Origin: CBDCOD01 sp965219665
GTDB lineage: Bacteria > Pseudomonadota > Gammaproteobacteria > CAKMZV01
Length of the DNA stretch: 64,000 nucleotides
Reading direction: 5' to 3'
NCBI GenBank assembly: GCA_965219665.1
Contig: CBDCOD010000021.1
Location: 1 to 64,000 of the forward strand
Below the pieces are notes generated by a model. The model was not told the origin of the DNA. It did not search any database and saw nothing but the letters and a program-made list of their open reading frames with translations. Shown in pieces: positions 57,207-64,000 of this stretch. Position 1 is the first letter of the stretch. The number at the start of each line of letters is the position of its first letter. The position numbers were made by a program, and so were the translations under genes.

Positions 57207-58286
57207 CTAAGCCCCTGAATTTTCTGCTATAACCGCATGCAATAGGGCTTTGTCATAATCGGCTGTAACATAAGCCTTACCCAGTTGCCTAAGTAGCACC
57301 AAACGAATAGCACCGTCTGCCACCTTTTTATCACTTGCCATCTTCATAAGATAGTCTTTCACAGCTAACTGAGGACCCTTAATAGGTAATCCTATTTGTA
57401 GGAAAATAGCGCGTACGCGCTCAAAATCTTGCGCACTCAAACTGCCCTGCCTATACGATAAATCAGCCGCCATAACCATCCCTGCAGCAATCGCCTCACC
57501 ATGTAGCCACTCCCCATACCCCATCAATGCCTCAATCGCATGACCAAAGGTATGCCCAAGATTTAGCCAAGCACGCACACCTCCTTCTAACTCATCTGCA
57601 GCAACTACTGCTGCTTTAATCTCACAACTACGTTGAATAGCATAGCGGAGGGCGGCAGCATCACGCGCCAATAATGCCGATAGATTATTCTCAATCCACT
57701 CTAAAAAATCCACATCATAAATAAGCCCATACTTAACAACCTCTGCCATGCCAGAAGCCAGTTGGCGCTGCGCTAGAGTACTCAAAACATCCGTGCTAAT
57801 ACATACTGCCTGAGGCTGATGGAATGCACCAATCATGTTTTTTCCCTGCGGATGATTTATACCTGTCTTGCCTCCTACAGAAGAGTCAACTTGAGACAAT
57901 AAGGTAGTCGGCACCTGAATATATGGTACACCACGTTGCCATGTTGCAGCCACAAAACCAGTTAAATCACCAATCACACCACCACCTAATGCAATCAAAG
58001 TGGATTGGCGCGAAAAGCGATGGTCTATTAAATCATCATATACACGCTGAGCGCTTTCGATGCATTTGTAAGCCTCACCATCAGGTAACTGACTCACAAT
58101 GCAATCAAAGTCTTGAAGGTGCTGCATCAACTGTTCTAAATATAGCGGTGCAATCGTCTCATTAGTGACTATACACACTTGCCGACTGCTAATGTAATGT
58201 GATAATTGCGCAAAAACACCTACAGTTTTCTCAATATAAATCGGATAACTGCGCGCACCCAAATCTACTTTAACCAACGCTTTCAA
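57207..58286 (-). CDS. aroB: 3-dehydroquinate synthase AroB
   Basis: A 359-residue NAD-dependent enzyme, second step of the shikimate pathway. It contains LPDGEAYKCIESAQRVYDDL (about 68-87), GGGVIGDLTGFVAATWQRG (about 101-119, NAD-binding), PTTLLSQVDSSVGGKTGINHP (about 126-146) and LNLGHTFGHAIE (about 241) with metal His residues. Full length. It overlaps aroK by 4 bp (ATGA), the standard aroK-aroB pair. Confidence 0.96.
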   Translation of the reverse strand: MKALVKVDLGARSYPIYIEKTVGVFAQLSHYISSRQVCIVTNETIAPLYLEQLMQHLQDFDCIVSQLPDGEAYKCIESAQRVYDDLIDHRFSRQSTLIALGGGVIGDLTGFVAATWQRGVPYIQVPTTLLSQVDSSVGGKTGINHPQGKNMIGAFHQPQAVCISTDVLSTLAQRQLASGMAEVVKYGLIYDVDFLEWIENNLSALLARDAAALRYAIQRSCEIKAAVVAADELEGGVRAWLNLGHTFGHAIEALMGYGEWLHGEAIAAGMVMAADLSYRQGSLSAQDFERVRAIFLQIGLPIKGPQLAVKDYLMKMASDKKVADGAIRLVLLRQLGKAYVTADYDKALLHAVIAENSGA

Positions 58287-58804
58287 TTCATGCTCCTTTT
58301 CAATAATATACTTTCTATAACTTGAGCCACTTGCTGTACACTCAGATCATCAATTGGAATAGTATAGTGTGCACAGGCACTATACAAGGCTTCCCGCTCA
58401 TACAAAATACGCTCCATCGCTTCTCTAGGATCATCCGTTTTGAGTAAAGGGCGCTTAGTATCATGCTGCAAACGGGCTAGCAATACATCCACGCTCCCAC
58501 TCAAATAAAAAACCGTAGCATGTTGACGCAAATATGCTCTACTCTCCTCTGCTAAAACCACACCACCACCGGTTGCCAAAACAATTGGTTCATCATCAGA
58601 AAGTACGTCCAATAAGCATTGCGCCTCTAATGCCCTAAAGTAGGCTTCACCATGCACTTCAAAAATAGACATAATCGTCTCACCTGTGCTGTCTTGAATA
58701 GTTGAATCCAAATCGACCAATTTGTACTGCAAACTCTTGCCTAATAGCCGAGCCACTGAACTTTTACCGCTGCCCATTGGACCAATTAACGCAATACTAC
58801 CCAT
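58283..58804 (-). CDS. aroK: shikimate kinase AroK
   Basis: A 173-residue P-loop kinase that phosphorylates shikimate. Walker A is IGPMGSGKSSVARLLG (7-22), the shikimate-binding part LVDLDSTIQ (about 29) is followed by FRALEAQCLLDVL, then LATGGGVVLAEESRAYL (about 77-93), and the lid contains RPLLKTDDPREAM. It overlaps the tsaD stop by 8 bp and aroB by 4 bp, so tsaD-aroK-aroB form one operon. Confidence 0.95.
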   Translation of the reverse strand: MGSIALIGPMGSGKSSVARLLGKSLQYKLVDLDSTIQDSTGETIMSIFEVHGEAYFRALEAQCLLDVLSDDEPIVLATGGGVVLAEESRAYLRQHATVFYLSGSVDVLLARLQHDTKRPLLKTDDPREAMERILYEREALYSACAHYTIPIDDLSVQQVAQVIESILLKRSMN

Positions 58805-59816
58805 ACTTCAACGAACCTAAATCCTGTAATGACCAACGTGGCTTGACATCATAAGTTCTCAACACCTGTTGATCCACGCGTAGAGAACCACAAAAAGCAA
58901 TCATAGCAGCATTATCACCACAAAAGCGCATAGACGGAATATGGATTTTGACTCCCTTTTTGTGGCAAAGTTGCTCTAAAGCGGTACGTAAAGCCTTATT
59001 GGCAGCAACGCCGCCCGTAAGCACAAATGGCATACCCTCATGACACTCTAACAAGTAAGCTGCCTTATAACACAAAGTATCTATAATGGCTGCCTGCACA
59101 CTGGCTGCCATATCACAAACATCCTGATCAGTTGGGCTATCCAAACGCTGCCAACAAACCCTTGCTGCTGTTTTCAAACCGCTAAAACTCATATCTAAAG
59201 TACGTTGCTTAACCATAGGGCGCGGCAAACTAAAACGGTGAGCGTCTCCTCGTGCTGCACTACTTTCTAACGCCGCGCCTCCAGGATATCCCAGCCCCAA
59301 CATTTTCGCAACCTTATCAAAGCATTCTCCCACCGCATCATCCAAACTCTGTCCTAAAATATCATATTGTCCAATTGCTTTTGCTAACACAAACATGCTG
59401 TGCCCACCTGATACTAACAAGGTTAAAAACGGCATCGCCACTTCCTGATCCATCATTGGTGTCAAAATATGCCCTTCTAAGTGGTGAACGCCTACTGCTG
59501 GAATATCGCAGGACCAGGCAATACTCTGTGCAAAGGCAGCGCCTGCTAACAAAGCACCTGGCAACCCGGGACCTTTGGTGAAAGCAACAAAACTCACTTC
59601 AGACAAATCAACCTGTGCTTGGTTCAGTGTATCGCGCAAGGTCGGCATGAGCCGCACTGCATGCTCACGCGCAGCCAACTCCGGCACTACCCCGCCCCAC
59701 TGAGCATGCACCTCATGCGTATAGACAGACAGACTCTGCAAGCCCAAATCGCTGTCATATATAGCACAGCTACTTTCATCACAGGAGCTTTCTATTCCTA
59801 GTATTTTGCACGACAT
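58797..59816 (-). CDS. tsaD: tRNA t6A37 threonylcarbamoyltransferase TsaD
   Basis: A 339-residue ASKHA-fold enzyme that transfers the threonylcarbamoyl group to A37 of ANN-decoding tRNAs, with TsaB (encoded at 46941). N-terminal GIESSCDESSCAIYD (7-21) and the metal-site VHHLEGHI (about 108), then LLVSGGHSMFV (about 130), and C-terminal FVLTGGVAANKALR with CGDNAAMIAFCG are all diagnostic. Full length. Its start lies 69 bp from that of glmS, which is divergent. Confidence 0.96.
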   Translation of the reverse strand: MSCKILGIESSCDESSCAIYDSDLGLQSLSVYTHEVHAQWGGVVPELAAREHAVRLMPTLRDTLNQAQVDLSEVSFVAFTKGPGLPGALLAGAAFAQSIAWSCDIPAVGVHHLEGHILTPMMDQEVAMPFLTLLVSGGHSMFVLAKAIGQYDILGQSLDDAVGECFDKVAKMLGLGYPGGAALESSAARGDAHRFSLPRPMVKQRTLDMSFSGLKTAARVCWQRLDSPTDQDVCDMAASVQAAIIDTLCYKAAYLLECHEGMPFVLTGGVAANKALRTALEQLCHKKGVKIHIPSMRFCGDNAAMIAFCGSLRVDQQVLRTYDVKPRWSLQDLGSLKYG

Positions 59817-59885
59817 AATGTTTATTATCAGTTAGAATGTGCCTCTATTTCATCTTATTCATCATTTAATCGTATTCGTAATATT

Positions 59886-61763
59886 ATGTGTGGAATTGTC
59901 GGGGCAGTAACCGAACGCAATGCCGTACCTATTCTCTTAGAAGGCTTGCACCAACTGGAATATCGCGGCTATGACTCATCTGGAATCGCCGTAATCAGGG
60001 ATGGCACCATTCAGCGCAAACGGGCATTAGGAAAAGTAGCTCAACTGGAACACTACTTAAAGCAGGATCCTATTACTGGTGGAACAGGCATTGCACATAC
60101 GCGCTGGGCAACCCACGGAAAGCCTTCTGAAAAAAATGCCCATCCGCACTGCAGCAACGAGCGCATTACGGTTGTCCATAATGGTATCTTAGAAAATCAT
60201 GCAGCATTGCGCCAATGGTGTATTGAACAAGGTTGCACCTTTGAATCTGAAACAGATACCGAAGTCATCGCCCACGTTATCTATATACTGTGCTCTCAAC
60301 ATGCAAGCCTTTTGGAAGCTGTGCAAGTTGCAGTACCCATGCTGGAAGGCGCTTTTGCTCTGGGCATTATAGACACCACCGAGCCACACACAATCATTGC
60401 CGTCAAACAAGCAAGCCCACTCACTATCGGCATAGGCATTGGAGAACACTTTATTGCATCAGATGTTACTGCCATCGCTTCGGTTACCTCAAAATACATC
60501 TTCTTGGAAGATGGCGATATTGCAGTCGCATCCCTCAACAACCTACACATAACCGACAGCGACAACCGCGTTGTATTTGAAACAGGTGCCTCTGATAACC
60601 AGCGTGCCATACAAGATTTGAAATCCTCTGTCATTCAGCCTGAAAAAGGGACATACCGACACTTCATGCTCAAAGAAATCCACGAGCAAGGGCAAACAAC
60701 TGCAAATACACTAGACTCTGCTCTCAGCGCTGACAAACTCAATATTAAATGCTTTGGAAATACACCAGAAATTCAACTCCGACCTGCCGAACGCCTCTGC
60801 ATTCTCGCCTGCGGCACCAGTTACCATGCTGGTTTGGTTGCACGTTACTGGTTTGAAGACATTATCAACATGCCTGTCAGCGTTGAAATTGCCAGCGAAT
60901 TCCGCTACCGCAACCCCGTCATCACACCCAACACCCTATACATATCCCTCTCTCAATCAGGCGAAACAGCCGATACTATCTCAGCCATAGAACTTGTCAA
61001 AAAAGCCGCTACTGAGCATGCAATAGAAAACACACACACCCTTGCTATTTGCAATACGGCTAATAGTACCCTCACCAGAATGTCCGACATCCAATTCATT
61101 ACCCATGCAGGATATGAGCGCGGCGTAGCATCCACCAAGGCATTCAGCTGCCAATTAGTCGCCTTAGCATTGCTGCTGGTTGCTATTGGAGAAGTACATC
61201 AGAAACTTGACAGCACCCGCTCTGAAAAAATCATTGATGGACTCCGCAGGCTACCTGCCCTGATAAATCAAGCACTACAGTGCGAACAAGATATCGCTAA
61301 ATTAGCATTACAAATTGCCAGCGCAAACAGTGTCATTTTTCTTGGACGTGGCAGCATGTACCCCATCGCTATGGAAGGTGCACTCAAACTCAAAGAAATC
61401 TCTTACATCCACGCAGAAGCCTATGCTGCGGGCGAGCTCAAACACGGGCCGTTGGCATTAGTGGATGAAAATATGCCCGTTGTTGCAGTCGCCCCCAATG
61501 ATGAGCTGCTTGCCAAGCTGCAATCTAACTTGCAAGAAGTCCTTGCCCGAGGCGGCAAACTCTTTGTATTTGAAGACGAACACGCCCACGTAGGCACAAT
61601 AGAAGGCATTACAGTGCTACCTGTCACCTCTGGCGTTGGACGCATCACTTCCCCCATTATATTTAACATTCCTCTACAACTGCTTGCCTATCACGTTGCC
61701 CTGATTCGCGGCACCGACATTGACCAACCTCGCAACCTCGCCAAATCCGTCACCGTTGAATAG
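59886..61763 (+). CDS. glmS: glucosamine-6-phosphate synthase GlmS
   Basis: A 625-residue enzyme making glucosamine-6-phosphate from fructose-6-phosphate and glutamine, the entry to cell-wall amino sugars. The glutaminase half has Cys2 in MCGIVGAV and GYDSSGIAV; the isomerase half has two SIS domains (CGTSYHAGLVARYWFE, SQSGETADT, and FLGRGSMYPIAMEGALKLKE). The end, DQPRNLAKSVTVE, is the usual C-terminus, whose coding sequence is the Tn7 target recognised in many bacteria. The attC-like site of the cassette array starts 2 bp after its stop codon. Confidence 0.96.
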   Translation: MCGIVGAVTERNAVPILLEGLHQLEYRGYDSSGIAVIRDGTIQRKRALGKVAQLEHYLKQDPITGGTGIAHTRWATHGKPSEKNAHPHCSNERITVVHNGILENHAALRQWCIEQGCTFESETDTEVIAHVIYILCSQHASLLEAVQVAVPMLEGAFALGIIDTTEPHTIIAVKQASPLTIGIGIGEHFIASDVTAIASVTSKYIFLEDGDIAVASLNNLHITDSDNRVVFETGASDNQRAIQDLKSSVIQPEKGTYRHFMLKEIHEQGQTTANTLDSALSADKLNIKCFGNTPEIQLRPAERLCILACGTSYHAGLVARYWFEDIINMPVSVEIASEFRYRNPVITPNTLYISLSQSGETADTISAIELVKKAATEHAIENTHTLAICNTANSTLTRMSDIQFITHAGYERGVASTKAFSCQLVALALLLVAIGEVHQKLDSTRSEKIIDGLRRLPALINQALQCEQDIAKLALQIASANSVIFLGRGSMYPIAMEGALKLKEISYIHAEAYAAGELKHGPLALVDENMPVVAVAPNDELLAKLQSNLQEVLARGGKLFVFEDEHAHVGTIEGITVLPVTSGVGRITSPIIFNIPLQLLAYHVALIRGTDIDQPRNLAKSVTVE

Positions 61764-61764
61764 A

Positions 61765-61820
61765 TTCTAACGCCCAAACTCAGCGGCGGCGAAGCCGTCC
61801 GCTGGAGTGTTTTGTTAGGC
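61765..61820 (-). other. attC-like recombination site 1
   Basis: On the minus strand the site opens with GCCTAAC (RYYYAAC, plus 61814-61820), closes with GTTAGAA (plus 61765-61771), and has a long internal stem CCAGCGGACGGC-TTC-GCCGCCGCTG. The last base of the closing box departs from GTTRRRY. The hicB stop codon lies inside the first box, which is common in integron cassettes. It marks the array end next to glmS. Confidence 0.8.
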
Positions 61821-62030
61821 GTAATTAACCTCTACTTCTGCAAATTCGCAATGCACTTTAGGTAAAGGATCATTATCTTCCTTTAATCCTTCAATATGGA
61901 AATCAATAGCCTCTTTAATTAACTGCAAAGCTTCCTCTTTGCTATTACCCGCAACAATACAACCTGGAAGATCGGGAACATACGCCCCATAGCTATTATC
62001 CCCTTGCTCAATAACAACTGTGAATTTCAT
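61815..62030 (-). CDS. hicB: HicB antitoxin (short form)
   Basis: A 71-residue antitoxin of a type II toxin-antitoxin pair. MKFTVVIEQGDNSYGAYVPD, LPGCIVAGNSKEEALQLIKE and IDFHIEGLKEDNDPLP are typical of the HicB RNase-H-like fold. The short form lacks the C-terminal DNA-binding domain that other HicB proteins have, so autoregulation may differ. It lies 11 bp after hicA, the normal toxin-first order, and its stop codon falls in the attC box. Confidence 0.93.
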   Translation of the reverse strand: MKFTVVIEQGDNSYGAYVPDLPGCIVAGNSKEEALQLIKEAIDFHIEGLKEDNDPLPKVHCEFAEVEVNYA

Positions 62031-62041
62031 AATAAACTCCT

Positions 62042-62227
62042 TTATCTAAGACCTGCTTGTTTTAATGCGCTAAAAAGCGTTCCGATTGGTATCTCGACAT
62101 TGGGTTTTCCAGAAACCGTTACTTTACCCTTTTTGATTGGGTGCTTAAACTGTCTGTGACTCCCTCGTGTTTTGACAAGTAGCCAGCCATCATCTTCCAA
62201 TGTTTTTACCAATTCCTTTACTTTCAT
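62042..62227 (-). CDS. hicA: HicA toxin (mRNA interferase)
   Basis: A 61-residue double-stranded-RNA-binding-fold toxin that cuts mRNA. KVKELVKTLEDDGWLLVKTR, then GSHRQFKHP (24-32, with the catalytic His and Gly-Ser before it) and VTVSGKPNVEIPIGTL are the family marks. All expected residues are present, so it looks active. The pair is part of an integron cassette; stabilisation of cassette arrays is a known role of such modules. Confidence 0.94.
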   Translation of the reverse strand: MKVKELVKTLEDDGWLLVKTRGSHRQFKHPIKKGKVTVSGKPNVEIPIGTLFSALKQAGLR

Positions 62228-62239
62228 GTAATTATTTTA

Positions 62240-62512
62240 CTAGCAAACATTTTGCCACTTACCGTTGACTTGTTTATATTCACATTGCGAAGTTGCCAAG
62301 TGGTGGCAAATCTAAAGACGACAAAGGTTTTAAGTCTGTTGTCGGCAATGATGGTAAGGGTTTATATTGCTTGAGGGCAAGTCAAGACTATTATCACATA
62401 CATCAACATGACCACAATTACCACCCCAATCATCACACACATAAGAACTTCTACATTCAGCCTGAATCGTTAATGCTAATAAACTCAAAACTAATCCAAT
62501 AGAAAATTTCAT
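62240..62512 (-). pseudogene. small exported Cys-rich protein, two frameshifts
   Basis: The frame starts at 62512 with a signal peptide (MKFSIGLVLSLLALTIQA) followed by ECRSSYVCDDWGGNCGHVDV and LDLPSSNINP. There the frame is lost (near 62360) and continues in another as LPSLPTTDLKPLSSLDLPPLG, then returns (near 62289) to read TSQCEYKQVNGKWQNVC and stop at 62240-62242. One missing and one extra base would restore one protein of about 90 residues. The ending CEY.QVNGKWQNVC resembles small secreted proteins of unknown function. It lies 12 bp before hicA in the same cassette. Function unknown; either decayed or affected by sequence error. Confidence 0.5.
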
Positions 62513-62570
62513 AATTTTTCTCCAACGCTCAGTTACAACAAATAGCTAGGATATCGGGGCGAGTTGCAAC

Positions 62571-62661
62571 GCCTAACGACGTTGCGGGTCAGCGCTAACC
62601 CGTTTGCTGAGATGTTGCATTTTAGCACGCGGGTTGGTCCGCTGCAGCCGCCTTGTTAAGC
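62571..62661 (-). other. attC-like recombination site 2
   Basis: On the minus strand it opens with GCTTAACAAGGCGG (GCTTAAC fits RYYYAAC) and closes with GTTAGGC (fits GTTRRRY). Inner arms GCAGCGGACCAACCCG and CGGGTTAGCGCTGACCCG pair imperfectly, as in attC stems. It is 91 bp long and follows site 3 after only 17 bp, so no gene lies between them. Confidence 0.82.
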
Positions 62662-62678
62662 CGCGCTTGCGCGGCAGT

Positions 62679-62766
62679 GTTTAACGTCGCAAAGAACCGG
62701 CAATTTAAAGCAGAGCGACGAAGGAGCGGCGCTTTAAACTGTCCGAGTTAATCTGCCTTGTTATGT
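62679..62766 (-). other. attC-like recombination site 3
   Basis: On the minus strand it opens with ACATAACAAGGC and closes with GTTAAAC (fits GTTRRRY). Inner arms GGACAGTTTAAAGC and GCTTTAAATTGCC pair around a loop with GCTCCTTCGTCGCTC. Length is 88 bp. The HNH gene's stop at 62748-62750 lies inside it. Confidence 0.78.
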
Positions 62767-63479
62767 GTTTTTGATTTCAATTCCTCAATTGTAAAAGGTG
62801 GTTGTTTCTTGTGTAGCATTGCATGACAATTAGGACATACAGGACGCAGATCATTAATTGGGTTAACTTCATAGCCTTGCCTGATGTCTGATAACTGGGT
62901 CAAGTGGTGCACATGAATAAACCCTTTTCCAATATCTCCATATTCTTTTTCAAAATTAAAATTACAAACCGCACATTGCGCGCCATAGTGCTCAATACAT
63001 TTTGCTCTTGCTATTCGGTTCCTTTCATATGAATTTACAATTACCGTTTTTTTAATTCCTTCAGATAGAGTTTCCGGTTTATTGAGTTCATCTGGATAAT
63101 CACTTGTAGATTGAGAGCGCATGATTTTTTCATGCCGAGAGATTATAGTTCTTATGCCGTTTAAGTTTCCTCTACCAAGCCCTTCATAATAATCTACGTG
63201 CTCATTTGCTGGTTTGATTGCGTTACCTAATTTAACAAACCCGTAATCAGATAATATTTGCGTAAGAAAATAATCGGTGGTTTCTGCATTGTTTGTTCTT
63301 GTGTATTTTTTACCATCCAACATTTTTTTGAAATTTACTATGTAATCTGATGAAGAGCCTCTATTCATGCCATGACCGATTTCTAGGTTATCAAGAGCAT
63401 CATTCTTGCTTATTCGCTCATGATAGACATCCTTTGCAGCTTCGTATGCTGCTTGTGTCATTTTTGTCGTTATTTTCAT
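62748..63479 (-). CDS. HNH endonuclease-domain protein
   Basis: A 243-residue protein. The C-terminal third is an HNH nuclease (McrA-like): YGAQCAVCNFNF (about 165-177) with a CxxC, then HVHHLTQLSD (about 190-199) with the catalytic His, and NDLRPVCPNCHAMLHKK (about 212-228) with the second CxxC and the final His. The N-terminal two thirds are helical and have no family I recognise; they could bind DNA. It may act as a restriction or anti-mobile-element nuclease, but no partner methylase is in the cassette. The stop codon is in attC site 3. Confidence 0.85.
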   Translation of the reverse strand: MKITTKMTQAAYEAAKDVYHERISKNDALDNLEIGHGMNRGSSSDYIVNFKKMLDGKKYTRTNNAETTDYFLTQILSDYGFVKLGNAIKPANEHVDYYEGLGRGNLNGIRTIISRHEKIMRSQSTSDYPDELNKPETLSEGIKKTVIVNSYERNRIARAKCIEHYGAQCAVCNFNFEKEYGDIGKGFIHVHHLTQLSDIRQGYEVNPINDLRPVCPNCHAMLHKKQPPFTIEELKSKTHNKAD

Positions 63480-63495
63480 GGGACAACCTTTTTAC

Positions 63496-63561
63496 ACATA
63501 ACGACTGAAATAACTGGCAGCGAGCGTTAGCGAGGCTGTCCAGTTCATTAATTTGTTATGC
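63496..63561 (-). other. attC-like recombination site 4
   Basis: On the minus strand it opens with GCATAAC and closes with GTTATGT; both differ from the consensus by one base. Inner arms AACTGGACAGC and GCTGCCAGTT pair around CTCGCTAACGCTC. Length is 66 bp. The stop codon of the upstream NYN gene (63556-63558) lies in the first box. Confidence 0.82.
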
Positions 63562-64000
63562 TTTTTTATTATTAGGTAAGGTAGTGTTTAAACCATCAAT
63601 ATGCTCTTGTAAATCTGGTTTTATCATTGTTCTCATTGGATCTAATATAAATTCTATTCCTTCTCTTCGGGCCAATTTTGCAGCGGGAATAAAATCGCTA
63701 TCGCCAGAAATCAAAACAATTTTATTGACCATTTTTTTATATGACATAGCAGCTATATCAAGACCAATCTTCATATCAACACTTTTTTGTTGAGCGTAAT
63801 AAACAATATCAGACTCTTCTAAATCTTCGTTTAAATTTCCAGCAATAAATTTTTTTTCTTTTTTAGGATCTTTAATTTTCCAACGAGCATTTTTCTCATC
63901 AAGGAAACCCAATCTTAATGCCAAGTTTCTTGTTTGTTTCAGCTGTTGATGTAAATCATTGCGAAATACAGCTGTACTTGATTTTCCAAAATCAATCAAT
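63556..64000 (-). CDS. NYN-domain (LabA/DUF88-like) protein, 5' end cut off
   Basis: The C-terminal 147 or so residues of a protein that continues past the right edge. VDMKIGLDIAAMSYKK (about 74-89 of the visible part) and KIVLISGDSDFIPAAKLARR with GIEFILDPM are the NYN/PIN-like nuclease marks, with Asp residues likely to bind a metal. The N-terminal part with the first acidic residue is outside the window. Family members are putative RNases; several are found near defence or toxin modules. Its stop is in attC site 4, so it is a cassette gene. Confidence 0.8.
   Translation of the reverse strand, partial: LIDFGKSSTAVFRNDLHQQLKQTRNLALRLGFLDEKNARWKIKDPKKEKKFIAGNLNEDLEESDIVYYAQQKSVDMKIGLDIAAMSYKKMVNKIVLISGDSDFIPAAKLARREGIEFILDPMRTMIKPDLQEHIDGLNTTLPNNKKA

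Overview
The window reads as chromosomal DNA of a gammaproteobacterium of moderate, slightly AT-leaning composition. Evidence: a bacterial 16S rRNA gene with gammaproteobacterial-looking sequence, the parB-parA-rsmG-mnmG cluster, the bamD/rluD/pgeF and def-fmt-rsmB neighbourhoods, a FadE-type acyl-CoA dehydrogenase of about 813 residues, and a start of the division and cell-wall (dcw) cluster. Genus cannot be fixed from the sequence alone.

Layout. 1-9,200 is accessory: a GLUG-repeat lipoprotein gene with a frameshift in 93-bp tandem repeats, a dead IS3-family element, a 63-bp-spaced repeat array, a resolvase remnant, and two directly repeated copies of one IS3-family element. These copies bracket a coiled-coil tail-anchored protein, a ParB-like protein and a D12-class adenine methyltransferase, a composite-transposon-like arrangement. 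9,200-22,400 is mostly metabolic and transport: a glutamine amidotransferase of the NAGGN type, TrmA, NAD(P)HX repair, SulP transporter, BioF, an unknown lipoprotein, a dimethylglycine/sarcosine dehydrogenase-like flavoprotein, DUF1697 and tRNA-Thr. 22,400-28,900 is the parB-parA-rsmG-mnmG block downstream of a 16S rRNA gene that is not followed by 23S or 5S and carries its own processing stem. 28,900-40,500 holds the AGCS symporter, tRNA-Asn, CoaE, a porin, BamD, RluD, PgeF, an NSS transporter, MurB and EngB. 40,600-46,900 is a partial dcw cluster (mraZ, rsmH, a divergent FtsZ-like gene, ftsL, ftsI, a short murE). 46,900-61,800 is housekeeping: TsaB, RsmB, Fmt, Def, an SH3 protein, ValS, FadE, GNAT, AroB, AroK, TsaD and GlmS.

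61,765-64,000 is, from four attC-like sites in one orientation, the distal end of an integron gene-cassette array that abuts the 3' end of glmS. It carries HicA/HicB, a broken small secreted protein, an HNH nuclease and a NYN-domain protein; no integrase is in the window, and by cassette polarity it would lie beyond the right edge.

The strongest candidates for something undescribed are the FtsZ-like protein encoded between rsmH and ftsL, which has a degenerate nucleotide-binding T1 loop but a preserved T7 motif, together with the adjacent MurE that starts at its ATP-binding loop and lacks the UDP-binding N-terminal domain. Next are the unlinked 16S gene with an extended helix near E. coli position 840, and the IS-flanked ParB-like/adenine methyltransferase pair.
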